Source: Aspergillus flavus
Taxonomy: Eukaryota; Ascomycota; Eurotiomycetes; Eurotiales; Aspergillaceae
NCBI RefSeq assembly: GCF_009017415.1
Contig: NC_092408.1
Coordinates: forward strand, 868,001-932,000
DNA: 64,000 nt
Reading direction: 5' to 3'
Below are positions 22,568 through 34,478 of the stretch, piece after piece (within the stretch, counting starts at the first letter, position 1; every line of letters begins with the position of its first letter). Made by a program: the position numbers and the translations under genes. The notes under the pieces were generated by a model, which made no database searches, was not told the origin of the DNA, and saw only the letters and a list, made by a program, of their open reading frames with translations.

Positions 22568-23789
22568 CGGACCCTGAGGATATAGGAAATTGAGACCATA
22601 TGTTACATTTTGAATTCTTTCGAATATTAGACTTCTTGATGATGGGCTGGTAAGTTATACTACGTATTAGGAGTAAATGCCAATACGTAGAAGTGCTAGG
22701 TTAATTCGGATATTAGTTCTTTTCCATAAAGGCTACAAGTTAACAAGATATGGAAATCTGAGGTATACTTACTGCACAGCAAGGCTATGGGGCCTGATGA
22801 TAGTGGCTCAGTTGGGAAGACGTGCTTTCTAACAAAGGTAGAAAATGGGAGAGGGTGTGTGTTTGTGACCAATGATAGACGTTACCGTTCACACCTGAGA
22901 ACTCAGGACAGAACTTTCTTTGACAGATAAAGGCAAGCCACGTCACCAGCTCTCCTTCTCGCCTTTGAATCTCCACCTATTTTCACTCTCACAATACCAG
23001 CTTGCTCCAGTTAGACGGCGAAGAACGCTTCTTCCCTATCATCACGACAATGGAACCAACAGCAAGCAAGACTGAGGGCTCCGTCCCAAATCCCATGAGG
23101 CCAGAGCCACCAGTTCGGATCTTGGTCCAAACGTTGACCCACTTGGTTCCAGATAATGGCAACTTTGAGCGAACGGACTTTATACTGAACCGCATATGTC
23201 AACATCACTGGAACTGCGACCTCAGGGTTCCAAAATTCCACTGGGCTTCATACAACAATAAATTTGCTTTGAACAACCGACTTTGCTTCTTACTAGTTGA
23301 TTATGGCCCGAATCTCAAAATGATGACGGTGTGCCTGTACTGTCCTATGAGTGGACAGGACAATCTCTGTAAGGTTCTGTTCAACTCGATAATCTCAGTG
23401 TGCACCTAACACCAGCTGCACAGGAAATCACTACCACAGTTAGCAAAAGACCAAAGATCCAGGCCAAGCTTAAAGAAGACGTTCCTTTCACGTATTGACG
23501 GCGATCGAAACGTGAGAAGCCTCCGATACGCAAGCTTGTAAAGTCAAGGCTCTATTGTGAGAAGAATCTTCTACTCTCTGAGATGGATCATATGAGGGAG
23601 AGCCCAGAGGATCTAAAGTGGCTCAAGACCCACGTCAGACCTAGGTTCTGGCGGAAGTTTGTGACGGAGGTCAATGCCAGCAAGCCTCCCGGTGCTCCAG
23701 ATATTCAAGAATTGCCATTTTGTTCATTTTTAGTCATCCAGTTCCCTTTTAAATTCTTTGCTTCTGGGTGGTTGACATTGAAGCGGATG
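22568..23789. other. Region without a supported gene
   Basis: Open frames at 23002-23409 and 23583-23951 on the + strand code for peptides I do not recognise (for example one containing WLKTHVRPRFWRKF). They lack clear starts, introns or domain features. They may be remnants of decayed genes. Confidence 0.35.
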
Positions 23790-23954
23790 CTCTCGAAACA
23801 AGTGCCTGAGGATCAAATCGCTGCCACCGGGGTGGTGATATATAAAAGAAGTGACATCGTAGACCTCAGACGCCACAGTCACATAGCACGACTTCGCACG
23901 GTTGTGAGTCTCAACCTCGTCGGAGGTAAACGTTGTCAGGTATTTTCCTGACAT
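23790..23954 (-). pseudogene. Orphan cytochrome b5 domain, Scs7/FA2H-like fragment
   Basis: The reading starts with ATG at 23954 and encodes TFTSDEVETHN, SCYVTVASEVYDVTSF and HHPGGSDLIL. This is the heme-binding core of a cytochrome b5 domain; the HPGG histidine is the first axial ligand. The order and spacing resemble the N-terminus of fungal sphingolipid alpha-hydroxylase (Scs7). Similarity is lost right after the HPGG helix. The second heme-ligand histidine and the membrane hydroxylase domain are absent. It is best read as a truncated copy; the functional gene would be elsewhere in the genome. Confidence 0.6.
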
Positions 23955-24785
23955 GACCTTTGTGGAAAGTATATTCACAGTGGTTGATATCAATCGCCTG
24001 GGATCTCTAGTATGCAGAGAATACAAGCGTGCTGGGCCAATGCATGTAGCAGGACAGATCAAATCACATTTCAGTAACCAGACTATTCGCTTTAAGTGTT
24101 ATCTACGGCCCTGGACCTAGTACCTAGCTCCGACGGATAGCAACGGAACGGGAAGGGAGCGCATCCAAGTAAAGATGTTCCTAATCATGTGGCAGGTAAT
24201 CCATAGGCAATGTTTCAGTCGTCTATGAGCTGTTCATGGCTATATCCAAAGAGCTGCCTGCCATGAAAGCAAACCTCTAGCTCTTGTGACGTCCCAAACC
24301 CATGACGAAAAATCAACTTCTATGGAATCCGCTACAAGTTGACGTGGACGGCATGATGTAAAGGCCGTTTGCATAATACGATTGCTTCTTCCCATGTCGA
24401 CAAGTAGAATCGAACCATCTTACGTGAAGTGGAATGTGGGGCAATAACTGAGAGGATATAAGTAGACTGATCCACAATATACACTGTAGTGGAGCTCGCA
24501 AACTAGTATTGAAATGGGGTAAAGGATATGGGCCCTGGTGCCGATCAACTCCACAGGCCTTGGATCGCCTCGGGCCTACCCCATAAAGATATTCACGCCG
24601 AGCATGTATGCTCATAGATTGCGCCACCAGCGCCAACATCACGTCCATTACAAACACCCCCTCTAGTTGGCGAATGGAGAATCCCTTCCGCGTGCATACT
24701 GGGGAACACGGCAGGACCAAAGTATAAAATCCCAATCCCATCTGCAGTATACTCTCCACATCTGCAGTCAAGCCGCTCAACCAAG

Positions 24786-25997
24786 ATGCGCATCCAAGCC
24801 CTCACCCTGCTAGCCCTTGCTGCCCCCGCCCTTACCCACGGCACCTTCGAACATGATGACCTCGAAACGCAACTCCTCAAGCGCGACTTCTATACAATTG
24901 GCCGCCGCAGCCTCGAGTCCTGCGCGGGCAGCCTAAACTCGGACGGCACAAATAAGCGCGCCCTCCTGCAGAAGCGCTCCATGGTCGAGGTCCTCAACAC
25001 ACCCCACCTCTATACAGGCAACGGTATCGACCCAGACCACCCAGCCTCCGCCTTCGCCCATGAACACCACGTCCTCCTCGCCCCCTACGGCGACACGGGC
25101 CCCTACTATGTCCCGGGCGAGCTGATCCGCGACGACGCACGCGAAGACCAAGAAGGCATCCCGATCATTGTCGAAGCCCAATTCATCGACTTCATCACCT
25201 GCAAGCCCATCCCTGGCATGTGGTGGGACATGTGGAACGCCAACGCCACAGGCGTCTACAGCGGGGTCATCAACGAAAGCAACGGCGACTTCACGGACCA
25301 CAGCAACGTGAACAACACCTTCCTGCGCGCCGTCCAGCTCGCGGATGAGGATGGTGTGGCTCAGATCAAAACCATCTTCCCAGGCCACTACACAGGGCGC
25401 ACGAACCACATCCACATCATCGCGCACACAGATGTCACCGTGCTCAAGAACGGGACTATCACAGGGGGTTCGATCGCCCACACAGGCCAGTTCTTCTTCG
25501 ACCAGGACCTCATCGACAAGGTCTCGCAGACTTACCACTACACCCAGAACCCGTACCAGGTCACCGGCAATAAGCTCGACGACACCTTCCACCAGGAAAC
25601 GGCGTACTCGGCCTCGGACCCGGTCTTTCACTACGAGTATCTCGGCGATAGCATTGAAGATGGGTTGTTCATGTGGGTGCGGATCGGGGTGAACGCGTCG
25701 GCCAACTGGGATGACGGAGTCGGTGAGCACAGCTTTACCTATGGCGCGGATGGCGGAAAGTACTCCTGTGGCACGGGGAGAATTGGAGCGAACTATACGA
25801 CTGCGGACGAGGACTGCACGGGGAGCACGAATGTGGGTGACCTGCCTGGGGAGAATGGGCCCGGTCCGGCAGTTTACTCTGCGCCGCCGCCGATTGCTTG
25901 GGATAATGAGACGGATGAGGCGGAGCAGTCGGCGGCGAAGAGTTGGTTGGCGGTTGCCAATGGGTTGGCAGCTGCTACAGAGACTCCCACTGCTTAA
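24786..25997 (+). CDS. Secreted intradiol ring-cleavage dioxygenase-like protein
   Basis: A single exon of 403 residues. A signal peptide (MRIQALTLLALAAPALTHG) is followed by a KR-containing propeptide-like stretch. The intradiol dioxygenase fold runs from about residue 60 to 330. The expected non-heme iron(III) ligands are visible: GPYYVPGE (Y107/Y108), PGHYTG (Y202) and NHIHI (H208, H210). Known intradiol enzymes open catechol or protocatechuate-type rings between the two hydroxyls. The secreted fungal branch is thought to act on catechols from lignin or plant phenolics. Many NxS/T sites and a Glu/Ala-rich tail follow. Codon use is strongly GC3-biased, so expression is probably good. The function of the secreted branch is inferred from the family. 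Confidence 0.9.
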   Translation: MRIQALTLLALAAPALTHGTFEHDDLETQLLKRDFYTIGRRSLESCAGSLNSDGTNKRALLQKRSMVEVLNTPHLYTGNGIDPDHPASAFAHEHHVLLAPYGDTGPYYVPGELIRDDAREDQEGIPIIVEAQFIDFITCKPIPGMWWDMWNANATGVYSGVINESNGDFTDHSNVNNTFLRAVQLADEDGVAQIKTIFPGHYTGRTNHIHIIAHTDVTVLKNGTITGGSIAHTGQFFFDQDLIDKVSQTYHYTQNPYQVTGNKLDDTFHQETAYSASDPVFHYEYLGDSIEDGLFMWVRIGVNASANWDDGVGEHSFTYGADGGKYSCGTGRIGANYTTADEDCTGSTNVGDLPGENGPGPAVYSAPPPIAWDNETDEAEQSAAKSWLAVANGLAAATETPTA

Positions 25998-26502
25998 CCT
26001 GGCTTTTCCTGGGAGATACTTGTTCATGTGGTGTGATTGAAAGTTTGGAACTGTTTGACGCGTTGTATGGTGGGGATTCTGGATAGTATGAAAACAGCTA
26101 GCTACAAAATGACAACGAGTTCTATGGTACAGTTCCGGTCGTGATGTCCCAAATGTATCTACTAGTGTGTCGATTTGAGTCGGCAATCGCGCATCTGAAG
26201 AGGACTGGTCGATAATAGGGCTCCATGAGGTACACGCTGATGCACCTGCTCTCCGCGAAGGCAAGTAAGCTGCCTAACCATTGTTCTCTCTCAGGCTCTT
26301 TATTGACTCCCTTGTATTTACTCTATATGTTCAGTATCTACTGCCTCTGGTGAGTATGATCCAATATATTACCCTCGCCTTGTTTTTAAGAGTACACATC
26401 CTATTACCAGTATAGTAGTCACAGCCACTCCACCCTTTAATGGCTCCAATACAGTCAAAGAATCAACCAACTTAAATACAACTTCCATACCCCAACCCTC
26501 AA

Positions 26503-27189
26503 TCAGTCCAACACAATAACATTCTTCCCCGGCTGCGTGCAGTTCATCAAAATGTTAATCGGGGGAAACGTCCCCCCAGCACTAAAAGCCAAACTACTAT
26601 AGTTATAAGTCGCGCTCAACATCATAATCTGGCCGACAGTGGTGCCAAACTCCTCCGCCAAATCCTTATATACGCCCCAGGTAAAGCTATACGGCTTTAT
26701 CACACACGTGGTATCCTCACAAAGCGGCACCTTGATGAAATATCCAACAGGCAACTCATCCGTTGCCGTCATCCCCTCCTCCGTATTGCCCATCAGTGCG
26801 TCGACGGTGATATTGAGTCGCTGCGCGATTTTTTCGTACGTGTCCCCGTTGACGGTGTAGTAGAGGCGTGGCCCGCCGACGATACAGGTATTGGTTGCGT
26901 TGCCGGATAGCAGGCAGGAGGTGTTGTCGGGGTCGCACACTTCGGCGGGGATGATGAAGGTCTCGCCCACGTTGGGGGGGATGGTGACGTCCGCCATGAG
27001 GTTTTGACGGCCGATGTCACAGACGCCGCGCTTTGTGATGCGGGCGACGTCGAAGACGGTCGTGTTGGCTTCGGTGATGGGGTAGTAGTAGGTTGTTGTG
27101 TTGAGGGTGCTGGGGTCGCAGGTGGCAGTGGCTGGGCTGATGAGGGCCAGGGAGGCAGCCAGGCCTGCGAGGGTGAAGGCGGACTTCAT
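26503..27189 (-). CDS. Secreted LysM-domain protein
   Basis: A single exon of 228 residues from the ATG at 27189; an upstream ATG at 27267 would bury the signal peptide. The signal sequence (MKSAFTLAGLAASLALISPATA) is followed by two LysM-like modules. The first runs from about 40 to 85, ending FIIPAEVC. The second starts LYYTVNGDTYEKIAQRLN at about residue 112 and ends FIKVPLC. A third, degenerate module may follow (YKDLAEEFGTTVGQIM). Conserved cysteines and several N-glycan sites fit the fungal LysM proteins that bind chitin or related glycans outside the cell. Some members are host-interaction effectors, others have roles in the fungus's own cell wall; the sequence does not decide between them. 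Confidence 0.88.
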   Translation of the reverse strand: MKSAFTLAGLAASLALISPATATCDPSTLNTTTYYYPITEANTTVFDVARITKRGVCDIGRQNLMADVTIPPNVGETFIIPAEVCDPDNTSCLLSGNATNTCIVGGPRLYYTVNGDTYEKIAQRLNITVDALMGNTEEGMTATDELPVGYFIKVPLCEDTTCVIKPYSFTWGVYKDLAEEFGTTVGQIMMLSATYNYSSLAFSAGGTFPPINILMNCTQPGKNVIVLD

Positions 27190-27829
27190 GGTGACGATTG
27201 AGGAAGAACAATTGAAGGATTGAATGAGAAAAATTGGGATGGGATAGGATAGGATAGCATGCTGCATGTGCGGTTTATAAACGCTGAGGGAGACCTACCT
27301 TGATAGTATCATCAGCAGGGGTGCCGGGGTTATTCCTCTGCGTACGTACACACAGTACATCTCCTACGCAATCGCATGCAGGGGTGCATTAGCCGGGATG
27401 AATGAACCATAGTTGGCCATCAGTGAATGTCAATGCAGTGATTACGAAGCCTGAAGATTAGAGGGAAGATACAAGGATCGGCGCCCTGTCGATCCCTCCA
27501 CAATAGCCCTAATTAGTATGAAGTATTCCGCGTGGAGCCTCGCAAACTCCCCCCGGTTTAGGAATGGCCGCCGATCTTTTTTTGCAATATACTCCGTAGG
27601 GTTGTGAAGCTGAGTGTTCACATTACGAATCTCCGGCCGCGCATTCAACCAATTCCATCCGGACTAATGTTACGTTTAGCATGACGAGTTTGTGGAGAAT
27701 CGGTGCCGCAATATGCCGCATATTGTGCAAATATTTATGGCCGAAAATCCGTGCAACAATATGTATATCGGGTCTTCGTGCAGCCCTGATTCCTGTCAGT
27801 ATAGAACCAGTTCACCACCTCCTGCAACT

Positions 27830-29865
27830 ATGCTCTCTCTCCTTGCTTCGCCCCTTCTGGCGCTAGCCATCGGCCCGTCTGCTGCATATGCAGCATGCCC
27901 CTATGCACAGCAGATGGGCCTCGACCTCAATGTTCGCGATATTCCACATTCACCTTCTCCGTCGGCTCATCAGAGTGGCCGCAGAGGTCTAGGCAAGGAT
28001 GGTGTGATGCTCATGAACCGAATCGCGCCCGGCACATCCAAGCTCTACATCTCGGATATCGATGGAGGCAATGAGCGGCCACTCCTGTCAGATCCTGTGT
28101 TCGAATACCACGCCAGCTTCTCGCCAGACGGGCAGTGGGTTCTCTTCACCAGTGAACGCAACGGTGACGGAAACTCTGATATATGGCGTGTGCGCACCAA
28201 GGGGTCGGACCTGCAACCGCTTGTAACAACACCGGCTGTCGAAGACTCCGTCGTCCTCTCCACCAGTGGCACGCATGCTGCGTATGCCTCGACCGAAGGG
28301 ATGATCGCCAACATTTGGGTCCTCGACCTGGTCACTGGCAATCGCTGGAACCTCACAGATACTCCTGCTATCGCTGCCACCACCAACAAAACTGTACCTC
28401 ATGGCTACTTCAAGCCGGCATAGTCTCCAGACAGTCAGTGGATCGCCTTTTCTTCCGACCGCAATACGAAATGGGCTGGTCACGGCTGGGAGACGTTCAT
28501 GGGCCTCAGCGGTTGGGAGCACACCCAGGAACTCTCGATCTTCGCCATTCGACCAGATGGAACCGGCTTCCGCAAGGTCATTGGCAAAGAGGGCTACGCC
28601 CTTGGCTCCCCCAGCTGGTCCGCAGACGGCAAGCGCATTGTCTACTACGAGATGACGCGCGAAACAACCTGGGACGCGCACAGCTCCTTCGACGTCAACT
28701 CGGCCAACTCCTCCATTGTCTCCGTGGACTTCGCTACCGGCACTGACCGCGTTGTTGAGGTGAACACCTCCGGCGTCAAGATTTACCCTCAGTACCTAGG
28801 CAGCACCAGCTCAATCGGCTACCTCCTCAAAGGCACCACGAAAGAAGGCATCTACAGCGGCACCACCTATTACAACACCACTGCCCGCTCCCCTGCCTGG
28901 TCCCCAGACGGCAAACGCGTCGTCTACGAAAAGGTCTCCTGGGATATCCGCCCCCAGAACAAACTCCTCTACAGCTGGGATGCCAACTGGACCTACCGCT
29001 TCACCGACGTCTTCCCAACCATCAACACCGCAGGCCGACAGCCATCACCCAAAAACAGCTCGGCGAATCCGCCGTCATCTCCCTCAACGCTACCGGCACA
29101 GACAGCGAAACCGTCTTCGACCCTGTAGCAAGGGGAATCCTCTCGCTCTCCTCCGTCGAACAGGGCACCTCCGGTGCCTTCCAGTCCTCCTAGTCCTCCG
29201 ACGGGAACTGGCTCACCTACGGCGTCGGCTACTGGTTCGCCGGGCGCGCGTCCAACGGCGGGTGGATCGTGCGTTCCAAGGCCGACGGCAGCGAAGCAAT
29301 GAACCTCACGACCAGCGCGATCCCACTCTCAGCAGGCGGCAACAATACCCTGAACACAGGCTTCCCCAGCTTCTCGCCCGATGGGACAAAGATCGTCTTC
29401 CGCGTTTGGGGCGCCGATGCAGAAGACGGCGATACATCGCAGCTGGGTCTCCGCATTCTACACCTCGACCAGGTAACCGCCAACGGCACATACCCCGTCA
29501 CCGTGTTGACGAATTGGTGGGATACGCTCCCGTCCTTCTCACCGGATGGAACAAAGATCGTGTTTATGCGACGCGTCAGTGGAAGCAACTACGAGGTCTG
29601 TACGATTGCGCCGGACGGCTCGGACCTGCAGGTGTTGACGAGTAGTGAAGCGGACGATGCGCATGCGGTGTGGTCGCATGACGGCAGGATCATGTACTCG
29701 ACGGGCGAGTATGGGTTTCAGTCGGAGTGTGCGCTATACGATAATACATTCCAGCCGTATGGCCAGATCAACATTATGGATGCGGATGGGGGGAATAAGC
29801 GGGCGTTAACGAATTCCTTGTGGGAGGATTCGATGCCGGCTTATGTTCCGGGGGAATTTCTTTAG
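27830..29865 (+). pseudogene. Broken gene for a secreted PD40/TolB-like beta-propeller protein
   Basis: From the ATG at 27830 a signal peptide (MLSLLASPLLALAIGPSAAYA) leads into at least seven WD40-like PD40 blades, each with an FSPDGxW or WSPDGKR motif. The reading is interrupted three times. TAG at 28421-28423 and TAG at 29191-29193 both fall exactly where blades have tryptophan (PA*SPDSQW and SS*SSDGNW). A net -1/+2 frameshift lies near 29035-29041. Between the lesions the protein is perfectly preserved and GC3-rich, so inactivation looks recent. Intact relatives are secreted fungal proteins with a TolB-like propeller and no proven function. Confidence 0.82.
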
Positions 29866-31429
29866 TTTCTACTTCCTTGGCTAAGTAGCTAGATAATATA
29901 CAGTCTATCTGACTCGGATAGCTTTAGAAGTTCATTCATATTGACAAAGCAAGCCATCCATCCAGCACAATCATTCTTCCAGCCCTATCCTTGCCTTTCT
30001 TTACAACAAATTCCTTTAAATCCCGTAGAAACCACGCGATATTGTGGTACAATGTGCCAGACAACACTAGGCCGTCATCTTGGAGTGAGAAGTGGTCCAT
30101 TATGGTCCTGCTGGGCCCCAGCCAAACTAGTACCTAGCCGACCACTACAATGAGTGGAAGGAGCTGGAAAATAGGGATAGTCTCAACACACGAGGAGTTA
30201 GCAACGACGAGCTACGGCAACTTTGCACGTCTCATGACGTGGTTATCATCTGCCGTCCATAGGTTTCGAGCTTTTGACTTGGTCCAGCCAAGCATGATCC
30301 AAAACGTAACAGAATGCTCAGTTTCTTCTGCAAGAAAGTTTCCTCACAGTGACTTCCGTACTGTCTGATAATCAATAGCCGTCCGTGGGCCGGAATTCCC
30401 ATATATCCGTCCAGTATAATTCTATTTCTCAGAAAGTCAATCTGTGGGGACATTGATGTAGCGATATCTCTTTAAGATCGTTTATTCAACGCGATTAGGA
30501 AATGGCCGGGACGGTAATAGTTCAGCAAACCAAGGCTGTTTCATACCACTGTAAATTCTTATGAAGTGTAGGGGCTAGGCCCTGCTCATATCTATAGACT
30601 GTCCAATAATTAAGTTTTTAGAGCTTCCTGCATATGTCGGTGAGCCAATTCAGTGTCAAACATCTTCTAGCTGCTGCCCAAAGGAAGTTACGACAGAGCT
30701 TCGGCCGAGCCCAATCAGCTAACATATGGAATGCGTTATCAGATCAAGTTCCCAGGAGTGGCGCAGTCAGAATCTGGAGCGTTATTCTAAGAGGGTCGGT
30801 TTATTTTAGGCTAGATCGACCATCTAGACCCACCTTCCATCTACTCCGTAGGCCTAAAGACATATGCCTTGGGGTTTTTGCTAAAGGCTCCAGCTTTGCG
30901 CCAGTTTCACGGCAGGGATTGCGTGGACTCATTATAGAATTTTTTTTTTCTTGCTACTGAAGACAGGATAGATCACACAAATGCTTCTTTTCACTTTCGA
31001 CGTCCTTTGCAACTCAAGTCGGGGCTGAAGGATTTTAAGCAAGGTTGCAGATATCCCGCCTAAGGATCCACTAGTTTGAGCTTTCACATAGTTTAGCCTT
31101 AAGCCAAGCCACTCCTGGTGATCGACAAATATAGTGGCTACCCGTTGCCTAAGTCTCGGCATCGTATCGGTTTCCCCAATCGGCAAGAAGTCACAAAGAC
31201 TCGGCATCTCTCACCATATTGCTCGATTCCTAATATCTCCGACTTGGCACCTACATAGCATGCCACACCAGCGTTCTAGGCTAGTCTGTAGCGGCACATT
31301 CTATACCACCGGCCATTATAAACAATACTATATAAAAGCGACGGCATGTCCAGTCAACGTTTCTGCTCCCACCAGAAAGACCAGAAGGCCTATTCATTTG
31401 AACTACTTTGATTTACTTCATCGTTTACA
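29866..31429. other. Intergenic region, nothing recognised
   Basis: Open frames at 30634-30960 (+) and 30932-31207 (-) overlap and have no similarity, start context or splice signals. The last 100 bases are the probable promoter and leader of the gene at 31430. Confidence 0.35.
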
Positions 31430-32615
31430 ATGCGTCCCTTGGATCTTGTCCTCTTTTCGCTTGCGGCATCTGCTGCACCCATCGATGGCACCGCCCCGGA
31501 ATTCACCTGCAACGGCGATGTGTGCTATCTTCCTCCACCCAAGCCCGTTGAGCCCACATACTTCCTAGAGAATGGAGAACAGGTCCCGGACATCTCTCAT
31601 TTCCCTCCACCGCCTTGTCCCACCCCAACCAATAATGGGGAAGCGAAGACCCCCACTAACGTGGGCGGTAGCGGTGGTCCTGGAAGCTCTATGGGCTCTA
31701 TAGTTGGCGGTGTTCTTGGAGCTGGCACCGCTATCGGTGGTGTTCTAGGCGCTGCTGGTAGTGCCGGTAGTGCTGCTGGTGGAGCCCTTGGTGGTATTGG
31801 TGCCTCAGGGGCCGCAGGGGCCGCAGGGGCTGTAGGGGCTGTAGGGGCTGTAGGGGGTGCAGGGAGTCCTGAAGCAGCAGGAAATGGAGGAAGCGCTGGG
31901 AGTACTGCGTCGATAGGCGCCACTGGTGCTACTGGTGCAGACGGAGTCAGCTATGGAACCTTGAGGGCGATGTCAGCGAGCTTCCTCCACCGAAGAAGCC
32001 CGTCGAAACCTATTTTGATGAGAACTTACAGGAAATTCCAGGCCCCAATGGTGATGAGAAAACGTTCGAGCTGAACGTCCACGGAGAGGGTGAAGGCGCT
32101 TTGAACGATGGGGGCAATCCTGGAAGAGGAGGACGTCCTGGACCGTCCAGAGCTGGGCCTTCCCAATCCCGTGGTATCAACTTGAATGAATTCCGGGACA
32201 GTGATAAATCCATCGCACGGCATTATCTCCAGTCTGAGAACTCACGTGAGCAATACAACCCTACCTTCTTCTCATGGGGGCATTCTATTAACATGCTTTC
32301 TAGCTCATGTCAAGCCATTCGACGGTGGTAGAACCGTCGACGAGAAGAAGCTGTTTGCTGACGTGAGGGAAAGGTATACCAACCTCAAGGAGGTCAAAGC
32401 GACCAGTGATAAGGAGGGGAACTTTGCGGCCAGAGATAGAGGTCGTTATCGCTATATGTGAGTCTTGGATGCACATCAATCAAGTTATTATTGGACACTA
32501 AGTATACGACAGTGCTGGAACCAAAGATGGCAAGGAAGTGCTGGTTGGAATTGCAGAGCACGGCACCAACAGCAACAATTTTGTGAACTTCACACCCTTC
32601 CCTAAGCCACAGTAG
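31430..32615 (+). pseudogene. Gly/Ala-rich secreted protein gene with a one-base frameshift (three exons)
   Basis: A signal peptide (MRPLDLVLFSLAASA) is followed by FTCNGDVCYLPPPKPVE, a long Gly/Ala low-complexity core, then a second copy of the module (GDVSELPPPKKPVETYF). The two parts are in different frames; one base is missing near 31950-31956, where a TATGG.AAC codon would keep the frame. Downstream, exons end at 32245 and 32457 with introns of 58 and 55 bp (32246-32303, 32458-32512). The reading then continues through KPFDGGRTVDEKKLFADVRERY to a stop at 32615. All other splices keep phase, so either the gene is freshly broken or the base is an assembly error. No known domain was recognised. 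Confidence 0.62.
31800..31862 (+). repeat. Coding minisatellite, 9-base unit
   Basis: Tandem 9-base units of the form GGGGCYGYA (two GGGGCCGCA, then three GGGGCTGTA, then decayed units) encode the Gly-Ala-Ala/Val repeats of the secreted protein's core. The purine/GC-rich unit is prone to unequal exchange. Confidence 0.75.
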
Positions 32616-34478
32616 AGTGTACGACGGTGCAATGCGCCTGGTTGCAGATCGCTAGGCACCAGGTGTAGAAAGAAAATGGCAGACTAGCTTATCAGTGATT
32701 GTTGAGTCAAGCTTTGCCGATGATTCGAGGATTGTTTAGTATTCCGATATTAATATTTGGCAAATACTATGTCCTGTCTTTCTATAGTCCAACTACCTTT
32801 AGCTTTTCGTTCGTCTATAAGCATTGGACATATAGGGCTCCATGGCACCTTTACTCGGTTGAGATCCATGAACATGCCATTTAATTCCGGTTAGTGAAGG
32901 ACGGATCGAGAGGCCTGAACACGACTATCAGCTTGGGAAGGTCTCGATGACGAGCAACCCTAAGCTTCCTCGAACATCTAACTAGATCATAGAAAGCTAG
33001 ACCGTGTGTTAAGGCGGGATAATTGTGCAGAATCCTTTTTAGGCTGCCGTCGTTGGCGCCTGACAGGTCTTGATCCATTTGAGAATCTCTATCGTATGCC
33101 AGCATGCATCTGTTAGCCAATAATCCGTAGAGGGTGGCTATGTAGGACCTAACTCGCTGAAGCTAATATCTATTGAGGAACTAGCTCATAGAAAAGCTGA
33201 TGAGCTCCGCGGTTGCGTACAGGAGTAGATCAGGCTGCTGACAGATACTTAGAAATAGTTGCAAAGATAAACGAGAGTGTACGTGAACGGACTTAAGCGT
33301 GGGACGCAACGTGCGGGGGTCGTACAGGGTAACTGGGTGAAGATTGAATGAGTTCAGCTGCTTTATATCCTGATGACAGGGCAGTGGCTGAGTAGGCAGC
33401 CGGTTGACTCCAACTCAAAGTATCAGGTCCTGAAGAGGCTACTTAATATGCTTTGATCTACCTCGAGTTGGCCTGGTCACTCTCCATAGATTCAGTAGCA
33501 TTAACGTCTCTTCAGTCACTTCAGCTCTTCAGCTTCTTGTTCAGCTCGCCTGTTGCGGAATCCACCTCCAGCGAGCCTTATTCGCCTTCTGGCTGAATTA
33601 AACAGCCTAACTCAGGTGTGGCAAATGCCAATATCAGCTTCTACGACGATGATGGGTATAGGTTGTGCTTGCATGTCTCCTTACGGCCGTCCACGAACGT
33701 CCTGCACATCTCGCAGTGGTGGACTGAAGCTGGCGTAACGCATGGTGGGCCCCTTTCTCCAAGGTCTTTGCCAACACGCAACAAGGATGGGATGGCTGGC
33801 TCCCTGTCGTGAGGAACACGGACTTCTTTTACGACTTTGAAACATTCAACCGGATGACCACGACGAGAGAGTTCATGGGGCAACCTGGAGCGTGACAGCT
33901 GCCGCTTGGACAGTACAATCTGTGAAGTATGCCCGATCGCCATTCTTGCTTGGCGAGAGCATAGAGGTTCATATCTAAGTTGTATGATTAGCTAGTCTCA
34001 CGATACAGGTAGTATTTAATATACGCTTTTAGATAAATATGACCTTGATGTTCATTCTCGTCTCTTGCAACATGAATACGTCGTAGGGCGGTTTTAGATG
34101 TAATAATTCTAGAATAGTAGAATAGCTACACATAGTGAAGGCCTACAACCAAAAAAAGAAAAATAAGATAACCGTGTATAAAATGCCCACACTTACACAT
34201 ATATAAAAGATATACAGTACCAGGCATAAAAGCAAGGAGGCAGGTGCCTGAGGCCATACAACAGGACCTGCTTTCTAAACCTTAGATAATATAACTAGTA
34301 GAGACGGACATGTCAATACCTGGAGCAACTTCCCTGGGAAGGCTATTCACATATATAGGTCTGATGAAAAAAAAAAAATGCTATCACACTTTCAACGGCT
34401 CTGGTCGGGGTATTTGAGTTTAGTCTACCAGACAGAACCCTTAATGCACATGTACAAATTGAACAGAACAATTTAACC
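32616..34478. other. Non-coding region with an unidentified coding remnant at 33600-33895
   Basis: Most of this stretch holds nothing recognisable. Between about 33600 and 33895 on the + strand two overlapping frames carry protein-like text: ISFYDDDGYRLCLHVSLRP..HISQWW in one, then KVFANTQQGWDGWLP..NTDFFYDFETFNR in another after a frameshift near 33755. This looks like the debris of a compact beta-rich domain. I could not name the family. Homopolymers and AT-rich patches fill 33960-34480. Confidence 0.4.

Noticed and set aside
24933..26264. 443-codon open frame antisense to the intradiol dioxygenase
   Set aside because: Produced by the GC3 bias of the real gene; Arg/Val/Asp-rich with no similarity and no signal peptide.
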